Shown: positions 5,890-13,139, counted from the first letter of the stretch. The stretch is DNA of 13,781 bases from QNBT01 sp964563335 (GCA_964563335.1 CAZLWL010000069.1:1-13781); one strand, 5' to 3'. The notes: generated by a model from the letters alone, not told the origin. Numbers and translations: made by a program.

Positions 5890-5932
5890 CTCCCTTAAGG
5901 GAGTTGACTTTTCCCGGTTGGCGGGTTATATT
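5890..5932 (+). promoter_or_regulatory. Ferredoxin promoter with adjoining palindrome
   Basis: TTGACT (5904-5909), a 17-base spacer and TATATT (5927-5932). The perfect 14-base palindrome CTCCCTTAAGGGAG (5890-5903) abuts the -35 element and could be an activator or repressor site; the binding protein is unknown. Transcription would start near 5940, giving a leader of about 36 bases with no clear ribosome site. Confidence 0.6.
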
Positions 5933-5975
5933 AGTTTAACCGACTTAGATGTATTAAAACGGTTTTTGGCGTTTT

Positions 5976-6263
5976 ATGGCTGATATCAAGATAGACAAAC
6001 AGCGGTGTAAGGGGTGCTGCCTTTGCGTGGCCGAGTGTCCGTTGGGTAATATCCGGATGAGCGAGTTGTTTAACGAGGCAGGGCACCATTACGCCGAGAT
6101 AATCGACGAGGCCGAGTGCACCGGGTGCGCTCTTTGCTGCCAGATGTGCCCGGACATGGCAATCCGGATCAAAGCTAATCCCGCCCAGCCCGCCGGCATT
6201 AAGCAAACAGCCGCCAAAAAGACGACAAGACAAACAGCTCGCTCCGCCGGCAAATCAAACTAA
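5976..6263 (+). CDS. 2[4Fe-4S] ferredoxin (KorD-like)
   Basis: A 95-residue electron carrier with two complete cluster motifs: C11-x2-C14-x2-C17-x3-C21-P and C48-x2-C51-x2-C54-x3-C58-P. Extra cysteines at 15 and 55 sit inside the motifs. The spacing, with a ~26-residue insert between the two cluster-binding halves, resembles the ferredoxin or delta-type subunit that accompanies 2-oxoacid:ferredoxin oxidoreductases. Here the korABC genes follow on the same strand, but 4.3 kb away, with a defence cassette between. Residues ~68-95 form a Lys/Arg/Ala/Thr-rich, probably disordered tail absent from typical ferredoxins. Soluble and cytoplasmic. It has its own promoter and a terminator-like hairpin after the stop, so it is probably expressed separately. 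Assignment to KOR is by context; the fold is certain. Confidence 0.9.
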   Translation: MADIKIDKQRCKGCCLCVAECPLGNIRMSELFNEAGHHYAEIIDEAECTGCALCCQMCPDMAIRIKANPAQPAGIKQTAAKKTTRQTARSAGKSN

Positions 6264-6295
6264 AGTGCTCTGTAAAAACTTTCTGGGTGTCATTC

Positions 6296-6335
6296 TGACC
6301 GAAGTGTTCTGGAATCCAGTTTTGGTCATTTTAAT
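6296..6335 (+). terminator. Probable terminator of the ferredoxin transcript
   Basis: TGACCGAA (6296-6303) pairs with TTTGGTCA (6321-6328) over 8 bp (one G-U), enclosing a small CTGG-AAT-CCAG hairpin (6309-6319), and is followed by TTTTAATTT. It lies 33 bases after the ferredoxin stop codon. Confidence 0.45.
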
Positions 6336-6346
6336 TTCGTTATTGT

Positions 6347-6372
6347 TTAGGATTTAGAGCTTAGGATTTAGA
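6347..6372. repeat. Direct repeat, 12 bases, period 14
   Basis: TTAGGATTTAGA occurs at 6347-6358 and again at 6361-6372. It is a short low-complexity repeat between the ferredoxin and the defence cassette, and no function is evident. Confidence 0.8.
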
Positions 6373-6417
6373 ATTTCTCGGGCTACGCTACACGCTATTT
6401 AGTATTGAGGATAAGGG

Positions 6418-6555
6418 ATGGACGAGAAAGAACTTCTTAAAATTATCGACCAAGCGGACAGATTTGGAATGAGAGGCTATCGTGGAAGAAGGCTAAGAAG
6501 AAGGTCGCCACAAAGAGAGATAAATCGTTTGAACACCCCAGATCAGTGGCAATGA
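6418..6555 (+). CDS. Small hypothetical protein or broken gene start, 45 residues
   Basis: The frame starts with an ATG 7 bases after a GAGG ribosome site. The first 14 residues (MDEKELLKIIDQAD) form a charged helix much like the opening of bacterial leucine-rich-repeat proteins. After that it turns into an Arg-rich tail (RGRRLRRRSPQ) that does not continue that family, so it may be the frameshifted stub of a longer gene. It lies just upstream of the AAA/S8 pair and might instead be an accessory small protein of the cassette. No domain can be assigned with confidence. Confidence 0.35.
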   Translation: MDEKELLKIIDQADRFGMRGYRGRRLRRRSPQREINRLNTPDQWQ

Positions 6556-6589
6556 TGCAGATAGACAAGAGCTAACTAGCTTAAAGTGT

Positions 6590-6637
6590 TTGTTTTGGTC
6601 GCTATTAGCCGATATAATAGAATATTAATCGGACTAA
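6590..6637 (+). promoter_or_regulatory. Promoter of the ietAS pair with dyad over the -10
   Basis: TTGTTT (6590-6595), a 17-base spacer and a perfect TATAAT (6613-6618). An interrupted inverted repeat, TTAG-CCGAT (6605-6613) against ATCGG-a-CTAA (6628-6637), brackets the -10 and start site and could be an operator. A GGAGAG ribosome site (6650-6655) precedes the ietA ATG by 6 bases. Confidence 0.55.
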
Positions 6638-6661
6638 ACATCAAAATGCGGAGAGTTTAGC

Positions 6662-7645
6662 ATGGCAACCGCTCAACAACTTAAGGCTTTGATTGAAAGC
6701 TACACGGAACATAATGCCGATAGATTCTTATCTGTTGCCTCCCAGATAGCAGCACACGCGGCGAGAGCAGGAAAAACTAAGCTAGCTGAAGAACTCCGCA
6801 AACTCATCGAAGAAGCTCAAAGAAAACAAAAAGCTCAACCTGTATTATCGAAGACTATACCAATCGCTCAGCCCATGGGCGACTTAAGTGGTCTTTTTTC
6901 TGCGGCTTTCCCGAAAACCCAACTTTCCGACATGGTTTTAGATCCTGAGCTAGAGCAACGACTTAAACGTGTTATTTTTGAATATAGGCAAGCAGACCGA
7001 TTGCGTTCACATGGACTTTCTCCGCGCCGAAAACTCTTACTTGTTGGGCCTTCTGGATGTGGTAAATCAATGACTGCCGCTGCATTAGCTGGAGAGCTTA
7101 ATCTCCCTCTTCTAACTGTTCAGTTTCATATTTTAATCACAAAATTCATGGGTGAAACCGCAGCAAAACTACGACTTATTTTTGAATCAATGAAAAAGTC
7201 ACGTGCTGTTTATCTCTTTGATGAATTTGATGCTATAGGCACACATCGCCATACCGGACAAGATGTTGGCGAAATTCGACGAGTTCTTAATTCATTTCTT
7301 GTTTTTCTCGAACAAGATGATTCCTTGAGCATCATAATTGCCGCAAGCAACCTCGAATCTTTTCTTGATAATGCTTTGTTTAGACGATTTGATGATACAT
7401 TGAGATATGATAGGCCAACTTGTTTAATGATTCGCCAATTAATTGAAAATCGGCTTAGTAACTTTTCAATTAAACGTCTAGGCTGGAAGTCTATTCTTGA
7501 GACTGCCCAAGATATGACACATGCCGATGTCGTAAAGGCTTGTGAAGATGCCGCCAAAGAATCTGTTTTGAATGAAAGAAAACAAATACGGACTTCTGAA
7601 CTTAAACGTGGATTAATGCAACGACGTCGTCCCAAAAAAATCTAA
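6662..7645 (+). CDS. ietA: AAA+ ATPase of an IetAS-type defence/toxin-antitoxin pair
   Basis: 327 residues. An N-terminal helical segment (~1-60) precedes one classical AAA domain (~90-250). Walker A is GPSGCGKS at 129-136. A pore-loop-like F-M-G sits at 162-164. Walker B is Y-L-F-D-E-F-D at 184-190, with D187 and E188 for Mg and hydrolysis. Sensor 1 Asn is at 230 (IIAASN), and the arginine finger pair R241-R242 is in LFRRFD. The C-terminal lid ends in a basic tail (RRRPKK). It is followed almost without gap by a subtilisin-like protease gene, which defines the IetAS pairing. In the Ti-plasmid system the ATPase acts as the antitoxin that restrains the protease; the pair also appears among anti-phage systems. 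Intact pore loop and ATPase motifs suggest it is active. Sampled rows are 33-38% GC (20/60 and 23/60 bases) against 52% (31/60) in korB, fitting acquisition by transfer. Confidence 0.85.
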   Translation: MATAQQLKALIESYTEHNADRFLSVASQIAAHAARAGKTKLAEELRKLIEEAQRKQKAQPVLSKTIPIAQPMGDLSGLFSAAFPKTQLSDMVLDPELEQRLKRVIFEYRQADRLRSHGLSPRRKLLLVGPSGCGKSMTAAALAGELNLPLLTVQFHILITKFMGETAAKLRLIFESMKKSRAVYLFDEFDAIGTHRHTGQDVGEIRRVLNSFLVFLEQDDSLSIIIAASNLESFLDNALFRRFDDTLRYDRPTCLMIRQLIENRLSNFSIKRLGWKSILETAQDMTHADVVKACEDAAKESVLNERKQIRTSELKRGLMQRRRPKKI

Positions 7646-7657
7646 GTGAGCAGCCTA

Positions 7658-10144
7658 ATGCCACAACATAAGCACATTATTATTAATGAACCCGGACGAG
7701 AACGTAATTACACAAGACCACCAGGGGGTGGGGGGGAGTTTTCAACTCCACCGCGAGATCGCCGAGTCCACGCAAGAAGATTGCTTGATGGTGTAAATCA
7801 GGCAAAAGCTAACGCAATTGCACAGGCAGAAGAAACTGGACATACTATTCATGATATTTGTTTAGAAATTGTTGGAGAACAAGGCTACGATCTTAAAATT
7901 GAAAGCCTTGAATATCTTCGCTCTGGGATAGAAGTACGTTCTGTCAAACAGATAGATAATCGGATTCACGCAACAATATATGTCCCAGAAGGAAAGCTTG
8001 AAAACTTTGTAAGAAAGATTGAACGATACAAAAGAGAAGATACACGGGGTGGTAGGCCTAAGAATGAAGATCTCATTGCAGGAATTAGCAATATTAGATT
8101 TCCAGTATTGCGTTCTTTCTGGACAGATGATGAAAGTCTATTTCCAAGTACGAATAATGAAAGAATATGGTGGGAAGTCTGGATACGTGTATTGCCTTCT
8201 GAAAATCCCGATGATGCTTTTGCTTCATTTGTTGCTATTACTGCGGATTCAAGTCTTCGTATAAGTCAACATGCGATCAAATTTCCAGAAAGGCTCGTTT
8301 TTTTAGCTCACGGTTCAGCTCAAGATTGGACGCAAATTTTTGTTCCTCTCCTTGACTGCATTGCTGAATTTAGAAAAGCAAAAGAGATTCCAACTGAATT
8401 CCTCAACCTTAGTGCTCAAGACCAGAGATCATTCGTAAATGATTTAGCTGAGCGAGTCGTTTTACCTGATGCGAACGCTCCATCCGTTTGCCTGTTGGAT
8501 TTTGGAGTTCACATAGAACATCCTCTTTTAAGACCTCTTATAACTGACGATGATGCACAAGCTTATGACCCTGAATGGTCGGTAGTTGACCACACTGAAT
8601 CACATGGAACTGAGATGGCTGGCTTAGCTATCTTTGGGGATAAGCTTCCTGAACTATTAGCAGATAATCAACGTGTAAATCTAACACACCGCCTGGAATC
8701 TGTTCGTATGCTTCACAGCAACCAACCCCACCCAGAAGATACTTGGGGTTATGTTACCCAGGCCAGTTTAGCAAAAGCTGAAATTCAAGCTGCACAACGT
8801 AGTCGCGTGGCTTGTCTTCCAGTTACCTCAAATGATGAGGGTCGAGACCATGGCCGTCCAAGTTCATGGTCGGGAGCTATTGACCAGCATGCTTCAGGAC
8901 AACTGGATGACTTTCAGAGGCTTTATGTAATTGCTGCTGGCAATATCCGAGATATCATGACTAATACTGACTATAGGTATCCAGAAACCAATCTTGGAAG
9001 CAGTGTGGAAGATCCGGGGCAAAGCTGGAACGCTTTGACGGTCGGTGCATTTACAGATCGGGTACAAATTCGTTCAGGAGCTTTTGATGGATATCGACCG
9101 CTTTCAGCACAAGGTGGGCTGTGCCCATCAAGCCGGACATCAGATTCATGGGAAGGCGAAGACAAAACATGGCCGTTGAAGCCCGATATAGTAATGGAAG
9201 GTGGAAATTACGCACGTTCGCCTTCCGGAAGAGTGGATGGTTGTGATGACCTTTCACTTTTAACAACTTCGCTCGATCCCACAGGTCGCTTACTCACGTG
9301 GTCAAGTGATACGAGCGCAGCCACCGCTCAAGCTGCCCGTTTAGCAGCAATCCTTATGGCAGACTATCCAGAACTTTGGCCGGAGACAATTCGAGGACTT
9401 CTTGTTCATTCAGCTGACTGGACTAATGAAATGAATCGCCAGATGCCTGGTAGCCATGAAGCTGACCGACATAAACGACTTCGTTGTTTTGGCTATGGTG
9501 TTCCGAATCTGGACAAGGCACGATACACTGTCGAAAACTGTGTATCGCTCGTCCATCAAGGGACTATTCAGCCATATAAGCTTGATGGAACAGCTAAGAC
9601 AAATCACTTCATACTTCATTCTCTCCCTTGGCCAAAAGCATCTCTTGAGGAGATACATGCCCAAGATGTTACAGTCAAGATTACCCTTTCGTATTTTATT
9701 GAGCCAAGTCCTGCCGGTCGTGGCTGGGGTAAAAAATTCAGATATGCTTCACATGGTTTACGTTTCGCATTAAGAGGCCCGTATGAAAATGAAACTCAGT
9801 TTAGAGAAAGAATAAGTAGTCAGGAGTGGGAACAGGAGGAAGCCCAACCGTTTGATAGGCCTTCTACAAGTGATCCGATTATTTGGTCGATTGGTAGTCG
9901 CTTGAGGACAAAAGGATCAATTCATTGTGATTGGTGGACTTCCTCAGCGGCTGAAGTTGCACAATGTGGTCAGATTGCGGTTTTTCCTGTTACAGGCTGG
10001 TGGAGAGAACGAAAACACTTGGGTTTTGTAGAAAAACAAAGTCGTTACTCTTTGATTATCACAATCAGCACACCTGCTATTGACGTTGACTTATATACTC
10101 CAATAGCTCAAGAAGTAGGTCTGATTACGGAGATATCAACTTAA
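7658..10144 (+). CDS. ietS: Subtilisin-like (S8) serine protease of the IetAS pair
   Basis: 828 residues from the ATG at 7658; a GTG at 7646, directly after the ietA stop, is an alternative that adds four residues. An unusual ~270-residue N-terminal region, starting with a Gly-rich GGGGEF stretch and 'PPRDRR', precedes the S8 catalytic domain. The catalytic set is complete: Asp281 (VCLLDFGV), His316 (SHGTEMAG), oxyanion Asn429 (AAGN) and Ser553 (DTSAATA). A C-terminal ~170-residue beta-rich region (SYFIEP, RYASHGLRF) is shared with AAA-partnered subtilases. There is no signal peptide, so it acts inside the cell, unlike most subtilases. This fits the model of a toxic protease held in check by its ATPase partner and released by infection or loss of the pair. 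Its target is unknown. The gene is intact and has the same AT-rich, A/T-ending codon use as ietA. Confidence 0.88.
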   Translation: MPQHKHIIINEPGRERNYTRPPGGGGEFSTPPRDRRVHARRLLDGVNQAKANAIAQAEETGHTIHDICLEIVGEQGYDLKIESLEYLRSGIEVRSVKQIDNRIHATIYVPEGKLENFVRKIERYKREDTRGGRPKNEDLIAGISNIRFPVLRSFWTDDESLFPSTNNERIWWEVWIRVLPSENPDDAFASFVAITADSSLRISQHAIKFPERLVFLAHGSAQDWTQIFVPLLDCIAEFRKAKEIPTEFLNLSAQDQRSFVNDLAERVVLPDANAPSVCLLDFGVHIEHPLLRPLITDDDAQAYDPEWSVVDHTESHGTEMAGLAIFGDKLPELLADNQRVNLTHRLESVRMLHSNQPHPEDTWGYVTQASLAKAEIQAAQRSRVACLPVTSNDEGRDHGRPSSWSGAIDQHASGQLDDFQRLYVIAAGNIRDIMTNTDYRYPETNLGSSVEDPGQSWNALTVGAFTDRVQIRSGAFDGYRPLSAQGGLCPSSRTSDSWEGEDKTWPLKPDIVMEGGNYARSPSGRVDGCDDLSLLTTSLDPTGRLLTWSSDTSAATAQAARLAAILMADYPELWPETIRGLLVHSADWTNEMNRQMPGSHEADRHKRLRCFGYGVPNLDKARYTVENCVSLVHQGTIQPYKLDGTAKTNHFILHSLPWPKASLEEIHAQDVTVKITLSYFIEPSPAGRGWGKKFRYASHGLRFALRGPYENETQFRERISSQEWEQEEAQPFDRPSTSDPIIWSIGSRLRTKGSIHCDWWTSSAAEVAQCGQIAVFPVTGWWRERKHLGFVEKQSRYSLIITISTPAIDVDLYTPIAQEVGLITEIST

Positions 10145-10198
10145 GTCTGGTCTATCGAATCAAGAGATATGCGGCGCCGTTGATCTGGCCTTTCGCCC

Positions 10199-10517
10199 TT
10201 TTGTCTTGTAAGCCCATCTGTTATACTAAAAAGATGTCGCAATCTTGTTTGCGAGGAGGTTTTTCAATCGGTTGTTAGAGAGATAAAAGGTTGAATGTTG
10301 AAATCAGAATTGGGGTGGCTTAAAGAAGGTCCTTACGCCGGAGGGTCATTATCTCTGGCTTTGCGCCGAACATGCCGACCAGTACGCTCGGTGAGCGTCC
10401 CGGCAGGATTTTCAAATAGCCGTTTCAACTGCTTGAAATTCGGGGAGAAGTTTGATATTATCGCAGGCTTGGAAGGCGTGGCGGAGCAATCAAGCGTTCG
10501 ATATTGGAGATGTCAGT
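10199..10517 (+). promoter_or_regulatory. Candidate promoter and long leader of the kor cluster
   Basis: A good -10 TATACT (10222-10227) has only a weak -35 (TTTTGT, 10199-10204, 17-base spacer). Transcription from ~10234 would leave a leader of about 285 bases before korA. It holds a hairpin TCGCA/TGCGA (10237-10254) beside an orphan GAGGAGG (10253-10259) that precedes no real frame, and a stronger two-part hairpin at 10373-10405. An open frame at 10295-10549 has no recognisable product. The leader may be regulatory or simply the scar of the upstream insertion. Confidence 0.35.
10373..10405 (+). other. Two-part perfect hairpin in the korA leader
   Basis: TGCCG (10373-10377) pairs with CGGCA (10401-10405), and inside it ACGCTC-GGT-GAGCGT (10384-10398) is a perfect 6-bp stem with a 3-base loop. 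It is followed by ATTTTC, not a clean U tract, so it is not a clear terminator. Confidence 0.6.
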
Positions 10518-11609
10518 TTGAGCAAGAAGCTGAAGAAGGTTTTGCTTAAGGGCAATGAGATAATGGCAGAGGCGGCCATCCAGGCCGGGTGCAGATTTTA
10601 CGCGGGCTATCCGATAACGCCCCAGAACGAAGTGCCGGAGTACATGTCCAAAAGGATGCCGCAGGTCGGCGGGACGTTCATACAGGCCGAGAGTGAACTT
10701 GCGGCGATAAACATGATTTTCGGTGCGTCGGCTGCGGGGGCGCGATGTATGACGAGTTCGTCTTCGCCTGGGATAAGCCTCAAGCAGGAGGGGATAAGCT
10801 ACATCGTAGCTGGCGAGCTTCCATGCGTGATAGTGAATGTGCAGCGGGGCGGGCCGGGGCTTGGCAATATACGGGCATCGCAGGCAGACTACTTTCAGGC
10901 GGTAAAGGGGGGAGGGCACGGGGATTACAGGCTGATAGTGCTTGCTCCGTCAACCCTGCCGGAGCTTTACGAGCTTACGATGAACGCATTTGACTATGCG
11001 GATTTCTACAGAAATGCGGTGATGATTTTGAGCGACGGGATTTTAGGCCAGATGGCTGAGCCCGTGGAGCTGAAACCTTATGCGCCGATTCTCGAACTGC
11101 CGGAAAAGGATTATGTATTAGACGGCTGCGCCGGCCGGGAGCCGAGAATCATGAAGACGCTTCACCTGTTTCCTGTGATGGACCTGATGGAACACAATCT
11201 TCACTTACGCCAAAAGTACGAACGAATCAGCAGGGAACTGAAACTGGTCGAGCAGGTAAGGACTGATGATGCCGAGCTGGTAATAGCCGCTTACGGTATT
11301 ACTGCCAGAGTCGCGAAAGGGGCCGTGAATCTGGCAAGGGAAAAAGGGATGAAGGTTGGGCTGATAAGGCCGATTACTTTGTGGCCGTTTCCCGAAGGGG
11401 CTTTTAAGGAGCTTGCCGCCAGCGTGGAGAAGTTCTTAGTTGTGGAGATGTCGAACGGGCAGTTTATTGAAGATGTGAAATTAGCGACGGAATGCAAAAG
11501 GTCGGTTGAGTTTTTAGGTACGGGCGGCGGGTGGTATCCGACGGCGGAGAATATTTTTGAAAAGATTCAGGCTGTTTACGGGGAAAAACCATCCCCAAGC
11601 TTCGCTTGA
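10518..11609 (+). CDS. korA: 2-oxoacid:ferredoxin oxidoreductase, alpha subunit (KorA/VorB)
   Basis: 363 residues from a TTG at 10518. This start is chosen because GGAG lies 8 bases upstream and because family members begin with the same K-x-L-L-K-G-N-E-x-x-A-E-A-A pattern; an open TTG at 10452 would add 22 unrelated residues. The subunit holds the pyrimidine-binding half of the thiamine diphosphate site: YPITPQNE at 31-38, the TSSSSPGISLKQEG loop at ~79-92 and RGGPGLG at 110-116. Residues ~250-355 form the transketolase C-terminal-like domain (GLIRPITLWPFP). With KorB and KorC it oxidatively decarboxylates a 2-oxoacid with CoA and passes electrons to ferredoxin, or runs the reverse carboxylation. 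The SSSSPGISLKQEG wording is close to VorB, so a branched-chain 2-oxoacid substrate is as likely as 2-oxoglutarate. Cytoplasmic. Confidence 0.88.
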   Translation: MSKKLKKVLLKGNEIMAEAAIQAGCRFYAGYPITPQNEVPEYMSKRMPQVGGTFIQAESELAAINMIFGASAAGARCMTSSSSPGISLKQEGISYIVAGELPCVIVNVQRGGPGLGNIRASQADYFQAVKGGGHGDYRLIVLAPSTLPELYELTMNAFDYADFYRNAVMILSDGILGQMAEPVELKPYAPILELPEKDYVLDGCAGREPRIMKTLHLFPVMDLMEHNLHLRQKYERISRELKLVEQVRTDDAELVIAAYGITARVAKGAVNLAREKGMKVGLIRPITLWPFPEGAFKELAASVEKFLVVEMSNGQFIEDVKLATECKRSVEFLGTGGGWYPTAENIFEKIQAVYGEKPSPSFA

Positions 11610-11757
11610 GGCTGCCACCCAGGATGTTGGTGGGCCATCCGCCGTCGCCAAGGCTATGGCGGGACAAAAGGTCCACCCTACCGTTGCCACCCTGAGTTTT
11701 AGTTATGGCGAATAGTCGTGAAACTTATGAAACACGGTCCAGGTTAAAGGTTGTTTG
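11610..11757. repeat. korA-korB spacer with a decayed repeat and nested inverted repeats
   Basis: GTGGGCC pairs with GGTCCAC (one G-U) around an inner TCCGCC / GGCGGGA and CGCC / GGCG hairpin (about 11630-11680), an arrangement like the mobile palindromic repeats seen in planctomycete spacers. A 17-codon frame (11705-11758) ends in TGATG, with the last A shared by the korB start, so translational coupling is possible. A spacer of this size is unusual, since korB and korC overlap. Confidence 0.45.
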
Positions 11758-12495
11758 ATGGAGTTTAGCAGGCCGGATACTTTGTATGACGTTCGGACGC
11801 ATTACTGCCCCGGGTGCGGTCATGGGATTATTCACAGGCTGGTTGCGGAGGTAATCGACGAATTAGGCGTGAGAGAAAAGGCTATCGGAACGGCGCCCGT
11901 GGGCTGTGCGGTGCTGCTGTACGATTACTTTAATTGTGATATCATTGAGTGTGCGCATGGCCGGCCTCCTGCGGTGGCGACGGGGATAAAGCGAACGCTG
12001 CCGGACAGAATAGTGTTTACGTATCAGGGTGACGGCGATTTAGCGGCTATCGGGATGAACGAGACGATACACGCGGCCAACAGGGGCGAAAATATCACGG
12101 TCATTTTCGTAAACAATGCGATTTACGGGATGACGGGCGGCCAGATGGCTCCGACAACGATGTTGGGCCAGAGAACAACGACGACACAAGACGGCAGGGG
12201 GAATAACCAGGAAGGGCCTCCGTTAAAGGTTTGCGAGCTGCTGTCTAATCTGGATGGTGTTACGTACTTGGAGAGGGTGGCGGTGAGCACGCCGAAAGAC
12301 GTAACAAGGGCGAAGAAGGCGATAAAGAAGGCGTTTGGATATCAGATAGCGGGCAAGGGTTTTTCGTTAGTTGAAGTGCTTTCGATGTGCCCGACCGCGT
12401 GGCGACAGACGCCCACGGAAGCGGTTGGTTTTGTAAACAATGAGATGAAGGATGTATTTCCGTTAGGCGTCTTTAAGGATAGAGATGAACAATAG
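11758..12495 (+). CDS. korB: 2-oxoacid:ferredoxin oxidoreductase, beta subunit (KorB)
   Basis: 245 residues, the usual length. It binds the diphosphate end of thiamine diphosphate: G-D-G-D at 91-94, then N-N at 119-120 with the ~25-residue spacing of the family, and I-Y-G-M-T-G-G-Q-M after it. It carries the C17-P-G-C20-G-H-G motif and further cysteines (50, 60, 65) that could help hold the iron-sulphur cluster of this subunit. The ATG at 11758 has AAAGG 7 bases upstream; an adjacent in-frame TTG at 11755 is less likely. It overlaps korC by 11 bases, so the two are translated together. It acts as the electron-transferring catalytic partner of KorA. Confidence 0.93.
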   Translation: MEFSRPDTLYDVRTHYCPGCGHGIIHRLVAEVIDELGVREKAIGTAPVGCAVLLYDYFNCDIIECAHGRPPAVATGIKRTLPDRIVFTYQGDGDLAAIGMNETIHAANRGENITVIFVNNAIYGMTGGQMAPTTMLGQRTTTTQDGRGNNQEGPPLKVCELLSNLDGVTYLERVAVSTPKDVTRAKKAIKKAFGYQIAGKGFSLVEVLSMCPTAWRQTPTEAVGFVNNEMKDVFPLGVFKDRDEQ

Positions 12496-13018
12496 TGAAA
12501 CAAAGATAGTAATCGGGGGCTTCGGCGGCCAGGGCGTGGTCTTAGCGGGGACCATCCTTGCGCGAGCGGCGATGTCGGAGGACAGATTCGTAACGCAGAT
12601 GGTCTCGTACGGGGCTGAGATGCGCGGGGGCACGGCGAACTCGACGGTGGTGATTTCGGATAGTGAGATTGCAAGCCCGGTTATTGAAAGGCCGGACGTG
12701 GCGATAATATTGAACCAGCCGGCGCTTGATAAGTTCGAGGAGCGAATTGTGAGCGGTGGTTTGGCGGTTGTAAACACCTCACTGGTCGCGAGAGAGGTGC
12801 AAAGAGAAGATTTAGACGTGGTAAAGGTGGCCGCGACGGAGACGGCGAATCGGCTGGGTAACGTGCGGGTTGCGAACATTGTTGCTTTGGGTGCGTTCGT
12901 TGCCAAGACGGGTCTTGTCAAGACGGCAAGCGTGGAGCGGGCAATTGAAGAGTTGTTTGGCCAAAAAAAGTCCGGCCTTATTGAAATAAACAAAAAAGCA
13001 TTAGCTGAAGGTTTTTAG
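12485..13018 (+). CDS. korC: 2-oxoacid:ferredoxin oxidoreductase, gamma subunit (KorC)
   Basis: 177 residues, the full length for the gamma subunit. G-G-F-G-G-Q-G-V at 11-18 is the family's Gly-rich loop, and YGAEMRGGTA at 42-51 is the second conserved block; both belong to the domain that contacts CoA and the active site. The start overlaps the end of korB by 11 bases, with an AGGA ribosome site inside korB. The stop codon is embedded in the outer arm of the large inverted repeat that follows, so the 3' end of the mRNA probably folds right at the stop. Confidence 0.93.
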   Translation: MNNSETKIVIGGFGGQGVVLAGTILARAAMSEDRFVTQMVSYGAEMRGGTANSTVVISDSEIASPVIERPDVAIILNQPALDKFEERIVSGGLAVVNTSLVAREVQREDLDVVKVAATETANRLGNVRVANIVALGAFVAKTGLVKTASVERAIEELFGQKKSGLIEINKKALAEGF

Positions 13019-13139
13019 CGGTTATTTCGGGTGATTACTTCGTTGGTTAGTTTGTCTCCACGTACTCGATGTACTACAGTACGACTCCATGCGGGAGACA
13101 AACACCGCCTTGTACTAACCCGAAACTCCGCGCTAAAAA
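13012..13139. repeat. Large nested inverted repeat (hairpin element) at the end of the kor cluster
   Basis: Four arm pairs are stacked about one centre: TTTTTAGCG (13012-13020) with CGCTAAAAA (13131-13139), TTTCGGGT (13025-13032) with ACCCGAAA (13118-13125), TTTGTCTCC (13051-13059) with GGAGACAAA (13094-13102), and CGTACT (13061-13066) with AGTACG (13078-13083). All four arms are perfect. The outer arm contains the korC stop codon. It could serve as a terminator, an mRNA-stabilising 3' structure, or a small non-autonomous mobile palindrome. Confidence 0.85.

Noticed and set aside
9707..9722. A 16-base plus-strand segment in ietS that matches the 3' end of the tRNA-Arg at 15 of 16 positions, resembling an attachment site
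   Set aside because: It lies in the middle of an intact conserved coding segment (PSPAGRGWG), is 10 kb from the tRNA, and the cassette ends do not coincide with it; chance similarity is more likely.
10295..10549. 84-residue frame before korA
   Set aside because: Overlaps the korA start in another frame, has no recognisable domain and contains the leader hairpin; not convincing as a gene.
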